Below, one piece after another: positions 7,105-16,300 of a stretch of DNA of 17,739 bases. The notes under the pieces were generated by a model. The model saw nothing but the letters and a program-made list of their open reading frames with translations. It made no database searches and was not told the DNA's origin. The stretch lies in assembly GCA_964464925.1 (NCBI GenBank), contig CAYXLI010000058.1:1-17739 (forward strand), in the 5' to 3' direction. The position numbers were made by a program, and so were the translations under genes. The DNA comes from CAYXLI01 sp964464925. Lineage in GTDB: Bacteria > Acidobacteriota > Terriglobia > Bryobacterales > Bryobacteraceae. The number at the start of each line of letters is the position of its first letter. Positions within the stretch are counted from its first letter, which is position 1.

Positions 7105-9216
7105 ATGAGAATGCTGACACAAGCAGTGCTGTGTGCCACGGTGGCCGCGCTCGCGTTCGGGCAAGGCGTGCCGGTAAAGAGCTATAAGGACATCAAGTAT
7201 CCGCCGCTTCGTACCTTGAAGGTTCCGGAGCCACTGCGGTATGAAATGCCGAACGGCATGGTGGTCTACCTTTTGGAAGATCACGAACTCCCGAAGATTT
7301 CCGTGTCTGCCATGATCCGTACGGGGAGCCGTTTGGATCCCAAGGGCAAGGAGGGCTTGGCCCAGATTACCGGACGCGTGATGCGTACCGGCGGAACGGC
7401 TACCCGGAACGGCGATGAACTGGACAAGCAGTTGGACCGGCTCGGCGCGGTCGTCGAAACGGGCATCTCGCGAGGTTCCGGCAATGCGTCGGTTTCGGTT
7501 CTGAAGGAAGACATCGATCAGGCCCTTACGGTGCTGGCCGACGTGCTGCAGCATCCGGCTTTCCCGCAGGACAAGATCGATCTGATGAAGACGCAACTGA
7601 AGGACGCCATCAGCAGGCGCAACGACGATAGCCACGGCATTGTCGCTCGCGAATTTCCAGCCATGATTTACGGCAAGGATTCCCCGTACGCCTCGCGGCC
7701 TGAATACGATTCGGTGAACGCGATCACCCGCGATGACCTGGTTGCGTTTCATAAGACGTACTTCCAGCCGGAGAACGTGATCCTGGGTGTCTACGGCGAT
7801 TTCGCGACTGCGGATATGCGCGCGAAGGTCGATAAGGCGTTCGGAGCATGGGCCAAAGGCGGACAGCCGAAGCCTCCTGTTCCGGAGGTCGATGCCTCCG
7901 CGAAGATGCGCCGCGGCGTCTACGTGATCAACAAGGACGACGTGAACCAGTCGGAAGTGATGGTCGGCGAACTAGGCGGTAAGCGAAACGATCCGGACTA
8001 CTATGCAAACGCCGTGGCGTCGACTATTCTCGGCGGCGGATTCGATTCGCGTCTGATGAACCGGGTCCGGAGTGACGAAGGGCTGGCTTATGCCACGTAT
8101 GCAGCCTGGCAGGCGGATTGGGATCACCCTGGCACTCTGGTTGCTTCGGCCGGAACCAAATCGGGAACAACCATCAAGGCCCTGACTCTTCTGAAACAGG
8201 AAATGAAGAAAATGGGCGAGACGGAAGTGAGCGACGCCGAGTTCCAGAAGGCCAAGGACGCGATTTTGAAGGGTGCGGCGTTCGATTACGATTCGACAGG
8301 GAAGATCATCGGGCGCCTCATCACGTATGAGTATTTCGGGTATCCGAAGGACACTCTGCAGCGGGAGCAGGAGGGCATCCGCAAGGTAACCAAAGCGGAT
8401 GTGCTGCGAGTCGCGAAGCAGTACTGGAATCCGGACAACATGGCGGTGCTGATCCTCGGCAAGACGTCGGACTTCGACCAGCCTGTTGCCGCGCTCGGCG
8501 ACGTGAAGATGGTCGACATCACGATTCCCAAGCCGAAGGAAGCGCAGGTGTCGGCTGCGACGGGCGAGACACTGCAGAAGGGAAAGGCGCTGCTGCTGGA
8601 TGCGCGCAAAGCGATGGGCGGCGACAAGATCGCCTCTGTGAAGGCTTACACCGCGAAGGGCAACCTGTCGGTGAAGACTCCGCAAGGTGATATGACCCTG
8701 AAGACCGAGATGACCCGTTCGCTGGACGGCCGGTCTGTGCAGAAAATGGTTACGCCGATGGGAGAAATGACGCAGGGCTTCGACGGCAAAACGATGTGGG
8801 CCAAGACCCCGGCCGGAGTGCAGGAAGCTCCTCCAGCGCAAACGAAAGCCGCGAAGGAAGAAGGTTTCCGCGAGACGTTGGCATTACTGTCCTCCGCCGA
8901 TAAATACAGCGCACAGTCGATTGGATCGGCTGAGATCGGCGGCAAGAAGCTGGAAGGCGTGCTTGTGAAGGATCCGGCGACCAATCAGGAAGTGAAGGTT
9001 TACATCGATCCTTCTTCCAAGATGATTGGCGCGCTGCGATTCACTGCCGGTGCGGGCGAGACCGAAGAATTGTATACGGACTACAAGGACGTGGACGGGA
9101 TCAAGCTGCCGAGCAAAGTAATCGTTAGCCAGAACGGGCAAAAGCGGGCTGAGGTGACGATTGATGAAATCACGCTCAACCCGGCGATTGCGGATAATCT
9201 GTTCGCAAAACCCTGA
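7105..9216 (+). CDS. Second M16 family protein with degenerate zinc site and C-terminal LolA-like domain
   Basis: The 703-aa protein starts with a signal peptide (about 1-20). Its M16 part covers about residues 40-470: YLLEDHELPKISVSAMIRTG is the first strand pair, but where HxxEH should be, the sequence is Q87-I-T-G90-R91, so it cannot bind zinc. The C-terminal half has GGGFDSRLMNRVRSDEGLAYATY, with R322 and Y329 at the spacing of the M16 substrate-binding Arg/Tyr pair. From about 488 a further 215 residues (ETLQKGKALLLDARKAMGGDKIASVKAY..., TLALLSSADKY, YIDPSSKMIGALRF) look like a LolA-type lipid or lipoprotein-binding beta fold. ATG at 7105 has GAGGGAG 7 bases upstream and lies 13 bases past the first M16 gene's stop. 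Together the two genes likely form a heterodimer in which this subunit recognises substrate. What it cleaves is unknown. Confidence 0.88.
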   Translation: MRMLTQAVLCATVAALAFGQGVPVKSYKDIKYPPLRTLKVPEPLRYEMPNGMVVYLLEDHELPKISVSAMIRTGSRLDPKGKEGLAQITGRVMRTGGTATRNGDELDKQLDRLGAVVETGISRGSGNASVSVLKEDIDQALTVLADVLQHPAFPQDKIDLMKTQLKDAISRRNDDSHGIVAREFPAMIYGKDSPYASRPEYDSVNAITRDDLVAFHKTYFQPENVILGVYGDFATADMRAKVDKAFGAWAKGGQPKPPVPEVDASAKMRRGVYVINKDDVNQSEVMVGELGGKRNDPDYYANAVASTILGGGFDSRLMNRVRSDEGLAYATYAAWQADWDHPGTLVASAGTKSGTTIKALTLLKQEMKKMGETEVSDAEFQKAKDAILKGAAFDYDSTGKIIGRLITYEYFGYPKDTLQREQEGIRKVTKADVLRVAKQYWNPDNMAVLILGKTSDFDQPVAALGDVKMVDITIPKPKEAQVSAATGETLQKGKALLLDARKAMGGDKIASVKAYTAKGNLSVKTPQGDMTLKTEMTRSLDGRSVQKMVTPMGEMTQGFDGKTMWAKTPAGVQEAPPAQTKAAKEEGFRETLALLSSADKYSAQSIGSAEIGGKKLEGVLVKDPATNQEVKVYIDPSSKMIGALRFTAGAGETEELYTDYKDVDGIKLPSKVIVSQNGQKRAEVTIDEITLNPAIADNLFAKP

Positions 9217-9222
9217 TCCGGA

Positions 9223-10158
9223 TTAGTGACCGTTGAAAGCGGCGGTCTGCTCCCGGTCGAGCATATCTTCGTAGGCGCGCAGCAGTTCTTTCAGGTCCGC
9301 TACGTCCTGAGGGCGCGTGTTCATGAGTGGAGGACGAACCGGACCCGCCGTCATGCCAAGGATCTCCATCGCCGATTTCATGACAGCGACCTCGTATCCG
9401 CGCGCGCGCTCGCGCAGTGCATAGATCGGATGGACATATTTAGCCATCAGCTTCTCGAGGCGGGCAAAATCCCGCCCTATGCCTGCCTCAGCCAGCGCGA
9501 GCGAAACGCGCGGAGCAATGTTCGAAATACTGGACGTATAAGCCTGCACGCCGACCGCGAAATATCCGGGCACGTTATCGTCTCCCAGGCCGCCAAACCA
9601 AGCGAGCCGGTCGCCGTTCTGTTGCATGATCCGCTGATAGACGCGCACGTTGCCCTGTCCGTCCTTCCATGCACTCAGGGTGGGAACGCGATCGCATAGG
9701 CGCGCCACCATCTCCGGCGTGAACACGGCCCAATCACGGCTGTAAACCATCATGGGCAGGGCGGAAGCCTGGCCAATTGCTTCGTAGAAGGCGAACAGCC
9801 CTTCCTGCGGCGCATTGGAGTAATACGGCGGCAAAACCAGCAGGCACTCGGCGCCCACCTTTTCCACCCGGCGCGCAATATCGCAACCAATCGCCGTATT
9901 AAATCCTGTTCCCGCGACCACCGGCATCTTGCCCGCTGCTTGCACGGTGACGCGCACCACCTCCACGATTTCATCCGCGGACATGGAATACATCTCGCCT
10001 GTGCCGCCGGCGGCGACGATTGCGCAGAACGGGTGCTTCACCATTTCCTGCACATTGCGCGCGAGGGCATCGTAGTCCACCGAAAGATCACGGCGAAATG
10101 GAGTGACGGGGAATCCGAACACGCCTTTCCATTGCTTGCAGACGTCCTGGGGGTTCAT
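9223..10158 (-). CDS. kdgD: DHDPS/NAL superfamily lyase, probable 5-dehydro-4-deoxyglucarate dehydratase
   Basis: The 311-aa protein is a class I aldolase-type TIM barrel: FGFPVTPFRRD near the N-terminus, AAGGTGEMYSMS for the phosphate-type loop, VYSRDWAVF with Y139 as the proton relay, and SAWKDGQGN with K165 as the Schiff-base lysine. The GTGEMYSMS and KDGQG patterns match KdgD (which converts 5-dehydro-4-deoxy-D-glucarate to 2,5-dioxopentanoate in glucarate/galactarate breakdown) better than DapA. No uronate, aldehyde dehydrogenase or transport gene lies next to it, so a related activity on another keto acid is not excluded. The start has only AGGAC one base upstream and no normal Shine-Dalgarno. 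Its stop is six bases from the stop of the M16 operon. It diverges from the ABC exporter, with 150 bases between. Confidence 0.75.
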   Translation of the reverse strand: MNPQDVCKQWKGVFGFPVTPFRRDLSVDYDALARNVQEMVKHPFCAIVAAGGTGEMYSMSADEIVEVVRVTVQAAGKMPVVAGTGFNTAIGCDIARRVEKVGAECLLVLPPYYSNAPQEGLFAFYEAIGQASALPMMVYSRDWAVFTPEMVARLCDRVPTLSAWKDGQGNVRVYQRIMQQNGDRLAWFGGLGDDNVPGYFAVGVQAYTSSISNIAPRVSLALAEAGIGRDFARLEKLMAKYVHPIYALRERARGYEVAVMKSAMEILGMTAGPVRPPLMNTRPQDVADLKELLRAYEDMLDREQTAAFNGH

Positions 10159-10308
10159 GTCCTAACAAGTTTATCCCGCAGTGCGAAATGATTTCGGCTA
10201 TGCCGCCACACCGTCAAGAACCAGGAACGCCGGCGGGCGGTACTCCCAGGGACAGCTACGGCGGCGGTCACGCATCTTCGTCCTCCGCGGGTGCATCATA
10301 CATAATGC
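10159..10308. promoter_or_regulatory. 150-bp divergent intergenic region between kdgD and the ABC exporter
   Basis: The region must hold both promoters. On the plus strand CATAAT at 10301-10306 resembles a -10 box but ends only two bases before the exporter start, and no Shine-Dalgarno is seen before that ATG. On the minus strand a TAAACT-like hexamer sits about 15 bases before the kdgD start. Either the leaders are very short or absent, or the real starts are slightly downstream. No repeat or palindrome longer than 8 bases is apparent. Confidence 0.35.
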
Positions 10309-12102
10309 ATGCCTGCACAATCTGAACGTCTTCGTGCGCTGTTGCCTGATATTTGGGAACTGGTCCGGCCCCGGCGGAAGATCCTGGCGCTAGGGTTCGT
10401 GCTGATGGTCATTAACCGGCTGAGCGGTATGGTCCTGCCGGCTTCCACGAAGTTCCTGGTGGATAACATTATCGGTAAGCACGAGACCGGGATGCTAACG
10501 CCTCTGATTGCGGCCGTGTTGGGCGCGACCGCACTGCAGGGTGTCACCTCCTTCTCGCTGACGCAACTGCTCTCAAAAGCCGCGCAGCGGCTGATCGCAG
10601 AACTGCGCGCCAAAGTGCAGGCGCATATCGGCAAACTCCCCGTTTCCTATTACGATGCCAACAAGACGGGCACGCTTGTTTCGCGCATTATGTCCGACGT
10701 GGAGGGCGTGCGCAATCTGATCGGCACGGGCCTTGTAGAGTTCGTGGGAGGATTGCTCACCGCAGTGATCGCTCTGATCGTGTTGATTCGGATCAGCGCG
10801 TTGATGACCGGGTTGGCGATGGCGTTCGTGGTCATCTTTGGGTTGGTTCTGCAGAAGGCTTTCGGATCCATCCGGCCGATATTCCGTGAGCGCGGTAAGA
10901 TCACCTCGGAAGTGACGGGCAGGCTGACGGAGACACTCGGCGGCGTGCGCGTTATTAAGGGCTATCACGCGGAGGAACGTGAGGAACAGGTGTTCCAGGG
11001 CGGCGTGAACCGGCTGCTGAACAACATCTTGAAATCGATGACCGCCATGTCGCTGATGAGTTTGTCGGCGACGGTTCTGCTGGGCGTGGTGGGCGCGATT
11101 GTTATGTACGTTGGTGCGCGCCACGTGCTGGACGGTACGTTGACGCTCGGCGGCTTCGTGACCTTCACGGCGTTTCTGGCATTCCTGGTCGCTCCGGTTT
11201 TTCAGATTGTCCAAATCGGAACGCAGTTGAGCGAAGCTCTCGCCGGGCTGGAGCGCACGCGCGAGGTGCTGCGGGAGCGGAAGGAAGATGCCGATCCGGA
11301 GCGCACGCAACGTCTTGGTGAGATTCACGGTCTGATCGAGTTTCAGGGTGTCGATTTCTCGTATGAGGCCGGTAAACGCGTGTTGCATGAGGTCAGCTTC
11401 GTCTCCAGCCCGGGCACAGTCACGGCGCTGGTGGGTTCGTCCGGATCCGGCAAGTCCACCATCATCGGTCTCATCGCAGCATTCCATAAGCCAGAATCGG
11501 GCAAGGTGCTGGTGGATGGGATGGATTTGTCCAGTGTGCGTCTCGATTCTTACCGTACGCAACTGGGAGTGGTTCTTCAGGACACGTTTCTGTTCGACGG
11601 CACGATTCGTGAAAACGTCGCCTTTGCACGTCCTGATGCGACGGAAGAAGAGATCCTGCGAGCGTGCCGGATTGCTCGTGTAGACGAATTCGCAGAGGGC
11701 TTTGAGAAAGGCTATGAGACGGTGGTCGGCGAGAGAGGAGTAAAGCTTTCCGGTGGTCAGCGTCAGCGTGTATCTATTGCGCGTGCCATTTTAGCCGATC
11801 CGCGGATCCTTATCCTGGATGAAGCTACGTCGTCGCTCGATTCCGAATCGGAGGCCCTGATCCAGGAGGGCCTGTCGTACCTTATGCGAGGCAGGACGAC
11901 GTTTGTGATCGCGCACCGGCTATCGACGATTCGCCGGGCGGATCAGATTCTGGTTGTGGAAGAAGGCCGCATCCTGGAGCGCGGCACGCACGATTCTCTG
12001 TACGCGCTGGGAGGGCGGTATTACGACCTCTACACGCGCCAGCACGGCCTCGAAACGAACCTCTTCCTTGCGCCCGGCGAAGGCGACGCAGTGTCAGCTT
12101 GA
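10309..12102 (+). CDS. ABC exporter half-transporter with fused membrane and ATPase domains (MsbA/LmrA-like)
   Basis: The 597-aa protein has an N-terminal ABC type I transmembrane domain (about residues 20-320, with spans such as ILALGFVLMVINRL, LTAVIALIVLIRI and TFTAFLAFLVAPVF) and a complete nucleotide-binding domain. Walker A is GSSGSGKST at 376-384 (K382), the signature is LSGGQRQR from 480, Walker B is ILILDEATS with D504/E505, and the switch histidine is H536. It should form a homodimer in the cytoplasmic membrane and use ATP to flip or export a hydrophobic substrate, such as a lipid or a drug; which one cannot be read. It stands alone, diverging from kdgD and convergent with thiG. The ATG at 10309 has no ribosome-binding site, but the N-terminus matches the usual length of the family. 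Confidence 0.9.
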   Translation: MPAQSERLRALLPDIWELVRPRRKILALGFVLMVINRLSGMVLPASTKFLVDNIIGKHETGMLTPLIAAVLGATALQGVTSFSLTQLLSKAAQRLIAELRAKVQAHIGKLPVSYYDANKTGTLVSRIMSDVEGVRNLIGTGLVEFVGGLLTAVIALIVLIRISALMTGLAMAFVVIFGLVLQKAFGSIRPIFRERGKITSEVTGRLTETLGGVRVIKGYHAEEREEQVFQGGVNRLLNNILKSMTAMSLMSLSATVLLGVVGAIVMYVGARHVLDGTLTLGGFVTFTAFLAFLVAPVFQIVQIGTQLSEALAGLERTREVLRERKEDADPERTQRLGEIHGLIEFQGVDFSYEAGKRVLHEVSFVSSPGTVTALVGSSGSGKSTIIGLIAAFHKPESGKVLVDGMDLSSVRLDSYRTQLGVVLQDTFLFDGTIRENVAFARPDATEEEILRACRIARVDEFAEGFEKGYETVVGERGVKLSGGQRQRVSIARAILADPRILILDEATSSLDSESEALIQEGLSYLMRGRTTFVIAHRLSTIRRADQILVVEEGRILERGTHDSLYALGGRYYDLYTRQHGLETNLFLAPGEGDAVSA

Positions 12103-12104
12103 CC

Positions 12105-12121
12105 ATGGGGTCTGACCCCAT
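12105..12121. repeat. GGGGTCTGACCCC-type palindrome (REP-like)
   Basis: The sequence ATGGGGTCTGACCCCAT forms a perfect inverted repeat with 7-base arms and a 3-base centre, just after the exporter stop (12100-12102) and before the thiG stop at 12141. Closely similar GGGGTC(A/T)GACCCC palindromes are common dispersed intergenic repeats in many soil-bacterial genomes, recalled here rather than checked. There is one copy in the window. It has no T run on either side, so it is not a standard intrinsic terminator, though a hairpin between two convergent ends could still act on transcripts. Confidence 0.5.
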
Positions 12122-12140
12122 CCCATGTTGGAACGGAGGG

Positions 12141-12923
12141 TCAGGATTTTCCGACGACGCCGGCCAGTGGGCTGCTCGCCGACGCGTACAACCGCTTCGG
12201 CATGCGTCCGCTCAGATGCGCGTAGCGCCCCGCGAGCACAGCATACTTCATGGCTTCGGCCATTTTCTCTGAATCCTGAGCTTCGGCAATGGCTGTGTTC
12301 ATGAGTACCCCTTCGTAGCCAAGTTCCATCGCGATGGCGGCATCCGATGCCGTGCCTACCCCGGCATCGACAATCAGCGGCACGTCTGTGATTTTCTCCC
12401 GGAGAATGCGCAAATTCGTCAGGTTCTGAATGCCGAGCCCCGAGCCGATGGGGGCCGCTAGCGGCATGACGGCGGCTGCCCCAGCATCGATCAGTTTGCG
12501 CGCATTGATGAGATCGTCCGTCGTGTAGGGAAGAACTACGAAGCCTTCCTTCACGAGCACGCGCGTCGCCTCCAGCAGCCCCTCGTTGTCAGGAAAAAGC
12601 GTCTCCTGGTCACCGATCACTTCCAGTTTCACCCAATTGGAGAGCCCGACCTCACGACCGAGCCGTGCGGTCCGAATGGCATCATCGGCCGTGTAGCAAG
12701 CGGCCGTGTTCGGCAGGATGAACATCTTGTCGCGATCGATATAGTCCAGCAGCGATTCTTTGCTGCGATCGGTAAGATTGACGCGCCGGACCGCGACCGT
12801 GACTACTTCAGCACCTGACGCCGCATGGCAGCGGGCCATTTCCTGGAAGCTTCGGTACTTGCCCGTGCCTACGAACAAACGCGAATGGAATGTCCGTCCT
12901 GCGATCGTGAGCGTGTCTTGCAT
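12141..12923 (-). CDS. thiG: Thiazole synthase ThiG
   Basis: The 260-aa protein shows the conserved ThiG sequence throughout: LFVGTGKYRSFQEM near residue 16, AVRRVN, LPNTAACYTADDAIRTARLGREVG, KLEVIGD with Schiff-base lysine K99 (Lys96 in B. subtilis), VLPYTTDDL, PLAAPIGSGLGI, IVDAGVGTASDAAIAMELG and LMNTAIAEA. It forms the thiazole ring of thiamine from 1-deoxyxylulose 5-phosphate, dehydroglycine and ThiS-thiocarboxylate. No thiS, thiH/thiO, thiE, thiF or thiC is beside it, so those must lie elsewhere. I see no CUGAGA element of a TPP riboswitch in the minus-strand leader. The Shine-Dalgarno is weak. It is convergent with the ABC exporter, with 38 bases between stops. Confidence 0.95.
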   Translation of the reverse strand: MQDTLTIAGRTFHSRLFVGTGKYRSFQEMARCHAASGAEVVTVAVRRVNLTDRSKESLLDYIDRDKMFILPNTAACYTADDAIRTARLGREVGLSNWVKLEVIGDQETLFPDNEGLLEATRVLVKEGFVVLPYTTDDLINARKLIDAGAAAVMPLAAPIGSGLGIQNLTNLRILREKITDVPLIVDAGVGTASDAAIAMELGYEGVLMNTAIAEAQDSEKMAEAMKYAVLAGRYAHLSGRMPKRLYASASSPLAGVVGKS

Positions 12924-12943
12924 GATTCCATTCTATTACTCGC

Positions 12944-12958
12944 CGAACCGGCGGTTCG
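12944..12958. promoter_or_regulatory. Perfect palindrome upstream of thiG, possible operator
   Basis: CGAACCGGCGGTTCG has 7-base arms around one G, so as a single-strand hairpin the loop would be too small, and a DNA-binding dimer site is the more natural reading. It is 21 bases upstream of the thiG start codon, where it would overlap the leader or the promoter. No regulator family is recognised for it. Confidence 0.35.
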
Positions 12959-13314
12959 TTCCTCTATGCGCCATGTTGCACGTGTGCGTGGTGCTTCCGA
13001 ATTTTGAATCTACTCTGATCCAGATTTCGGACTACTTACTCATCGTCTTCTGCGTGACAATGAGTCACTCGAAGTTGTACCGTTCCAATATCTAATTGAA
13101 AGTCTAGCCAAGTTATTGAGCAGCGTAACTTTGTAACCTTTTGCCGCCGCTCCGCAGCCCCGAGTTAGGCCCATATTTTTCGCGAGCTACAACTGAGCCT
13201 GTATTACCTTTGTGCCTTCCAATTTCTGGAATTCGGTAACGCTGGTAGATACGGGTTCTTGAATACTAGTACCAAAGCAATTCCACCCTGGATTTTTGTC
13301 TCAAATCGCGATAG

Positions 13315-13320
13315 TATAAC
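13315..13320 (+). promoter_or_regulatory. Candidate -10 box for the TonB-dependent receptor
   Basis: TATAAC (5 of 6 to TATAAT) lies 20 bases before the AGGAGA ribosome-binding site and 35 bases before the receptor start, in an A+T-rich stretch. There is no good TTGACA at 16-18 bases upstream, only a T run. It is a positional call and could be coincidental. Confidence 0.3.
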
Positions 13321-13354
13321 TAAGCCTTATCGGCGCTTCAGGAGAGAAAAAAAG

Positions 13355-16300
13355 ATGAACAAAGTATGTTCACCGAAGGCAGTGTTGCTGTTTCTCGCGA
13401 CGCTCCTCATTTCCGCAGTAGTCGTCAATGCACAATCGGACTTAGGCACGATCTCTGGTTTCGTTCGGGACCAGACGAACGCCGTTGTTCCGAACGCGAA
13501 AGTAACGGTTCGCGGCGGTGCGGGCTTGGAACGCCAGGTCACCACGAATGAAGGCGGCTACTACACAGTCACAAACATTCCGCCGGGCTACTACCAGATT
13601 TCGGTAGAAGCAACCGGTTTCAAGAAATTCGAAAGCAAGGAAAATAAACTCGATCCCAGTTCGCTGCTGGCGGTTGATGCAATCCTTACCATCGGTGCCG
13701 CATCTGAGACTGTCGAGGTGACCGCGTCCGCTACGCAGTTGCAGACCGAAACCGCATCGGTTCAAAAGTTGGTCACGCGGCAGCAGATCGATGCTCTGGA
13801 ACTCAACGGCCGCAACCCGGTCGGTCTGGCTTCGTTAGTCCCGGGCGCTCGCGGGGGCAGCTTGGCGGGTCTTTCCTTTGGCTTCAGCCAGGGTCCGTCG
13901 AACTTCAATGGTTCGCGCAACCCGGAAAATCTGATCACGTACGACGGTGCTCCGGCCACGCGTACTCGTTCGAACGGCACCAGCCTCGGCTCGGCCGACG
14001 TAGATTCCACCTCTGAGGTGCAGATCCTCACGGCTGCGTATGCCGCGGAATACGGCCGTACATCCGGCGCGCAGATTCGCATTCTGACGCGCGCGGGCGG
14101 TCCCGAATTCCATGGTTCCGCTTACGACTATTTCCGCAATAACGTTCTGAATGCGAACACCTGGACCCGCAATCACACGCCGGGCCAGCAGGATGTGCCT
14201 CCGTTCCGCTACAACCAGTTCGGCTACAACGTCGGCGGTCCGTTCTACATTCCGAACAAGCTGAATGCAGACAAGACGAAGTTCTTCTGGTATTGGGGAC
14301 AGGAATGGGTTCGCTACCGCTACACGGATACCTCCTCCTGGACGGTTCCGACGAATGCGATGCGCAACGGCGATTTCAGCGAGTTGTTGAATCCTTCGAA
14401 CGTCTTCTATGGCAAGGTTGTCACCATTAAGGATCCGAACACCGGCAATCCTTTCCCCGGCAACATCATCCCGAAGGACCGCTTGAGCCAGAATGGACTC
14501 GGCATCCTGAAGGCATACCCGGAAGTGAATCTCGCGACTCCGATCAACGGCGCACAGTACTTTTACACCACCGCGCTTCATCCGCAGAACCAGCGCAAAG
14601 ACACACTCTCGGCCGACATCAACGTCACCGAGAAGCAGCGCCTCCAGTTCCGCCGCATGAATTACAGCTTCTGGGAATACCAGCCGCTCGACGGAACCCC
14701 GGGCCGTACGCCGAAGTTCTTCGATCGCCCGAACCAGACCAACTCTCTGGATTATGTCTGGACGGTAAGCCCAACTGTCGTCAATGAAGCTCTGTTCACG
14801 GTCAGCCTCGACGATGTGTACATCCCGGTTGACACCGCCAACTTCTTTGACCGCACGAAGGCCGGCATCAACTACAACTACCTCTTCCCACAAGGCAAGC
14901 TGATCCCGACCCGCATACCGACTGCGAACATTCAAGGTCTGAACGGTTTGAACGGTGGTCCGTATCCGTCCCACTCGGCTGGTCCGATCTACACCTTCTC
15001 TGACAGCTTGACGTGGATCCGCGGCTCGCACACCTACAAGTTCGGGTTCTACTTCGAACGCTCGGGTGAAAACGACAACGACGAAATCAACGTCAGCGCC
15101 TGCCCCACTTGCACCAATAACCAGAACGGTCAGTTCACGTTCAGCGACACCCGCTCCGGTCAACCGACTACAGGCAACGCGATCGCGAACACCGCAATGG
15201 GTCTGTTCGACAGCTATTCCGAACTTGGCCAGCGCGCCTACACGGTCTTCCGTGGCAGCAGCTATGAGCCGTATGTCCAGGACTCCTGGAAGGTCAGCCA
15301 GAAGCTGACGTTGAACTACGGCGTTCGCTACACGATCATCGTTCCCTACAAGGCGCTCTGGGGTAACCAGATCGCGTTTGATCCCAAGCTGTATGATCCG
15401 TCCAAGGCCGTCGGTATTGATCCAAAGACCGGCGCCGTGATCATGACCCCTGGCGCAGACCGCTATAACGGTATGGTCATCCCGGGGAATGGTTGGCCGG
15501 ATTCGGCAAAGGGCCGCTTCCCGGAAGCGACTTCGGGCGCGTATGACTACCTGTTCCGTGGCGGCAAGTATCCGGACCACTTCTCCGATATCCGCTGGAA
15601 TCAGTGGCAGCCTCGTCTCGGTCTGGCCTACCAGATGAACGATAAGACTGTGATTCGCGCCGGTGCGGGCCGTTTCTACACCCGCCTTGGCGTCAGCGAC
15701 TCCATCTTCCTCGGTGGCAACCCGCCGTTCCAGCCGACCGCGAACATCTCGTTCGGCAGTGCGGATAACCCGGGCGCTGTCTCCGCAAACAGCTTGCCTC
15801 TGACGGTGACCAGCCAGAGCGTGGCTTTCAAGAATCCGGAAGCCTGGAACTGGAACTTCACTGTCGAGCGTGAGACCTTCTTCAAGTCCATCCTCAGCGT
15901 TGGTTATGTCGGCCGCCGCGGTCTGCACCAGCAGCGTGAAGCCAACATTAACCAGCCGCTGCCTGAAGTGGTTGCCGCTAATCCTGGCGTGAACCTCGAT
16001 GCGCTTCGTCCGTACAAGGGCTACAACTCCATCCGCGTGTCGGACAACGTTGCGAGCTCGACCTACAACAGCTTGCAGGTTAGCTGGAATCGCCGCTTCA
16101 CTCAGGGTCTGTTGTTCGGTGTGGCCTACACATGGAGCCACAGCATGGACGACGGCTCAAACCAGCGCGACATTATTCCGAATACCTACAACGCTCATAA
16201 CCTCTGGGGCGATTCGGAATTCGACACCCGCCATGTGTTCATCGCGAATTTCTTGTATGAGCTGCCGTTCCTCCGGGCACAGAACAACCTGTTCTCGAAG

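Larger units (their letters stand above)
12924..13354. other. 431-bp divergent intergenic region between thiG and the TonB-dependent receptor
   Basis: No gene is supported here; a short plus-strand frame continues into it from inside thiG, but it has no recognisable content. A perfect inverted repeat with 7-base arms and one central base (CGAACCG-G-CGGTTCG) lies at 12944-12958, only 21-35 bases from the thiG start. Another small one, GTGAC-aatga-GTCAC, lies at 13054-13068. A tandem GTAACTTTGTAAC occurs near 13125-13137. The plus end has a TATAAC at 13315-13320, 35 bases before the receptor start. Confidence 0.5.

Noticed and set aside
7972..8841. A 289-codon minus-strand frame opposite the second M16 gene
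   Set aside because: Its composition is Arg/His/Leu-rich with no domain, and it lies opposite a well-supported coding region.
10573..11562. A 329-codon minus-strand frame opposite the ABC exporter
   Set aside because: It is antisense to a fully conserved transporter and is rich in His, Gln and Arg without any motif; treated as a codon-bias shadow.
12924..13258. TPP riboswitch upstream of thiG
   Set aside because: The conserved CTGAGA core was not found on the minus strand of this region by eye.
13835..16141. A 768-codon open frame on the minus strand opposite the TonB-dependent receptor
   Set aside because: The receptor in the plus strand has signal peptide, domains, terminator and barrel end, and the antisense product has no recognisable domain and an odd, Arg/Val/Ala-rich composition. 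The lack of stops follows from the receptor avoiding TTA, CTA and TCA codons.
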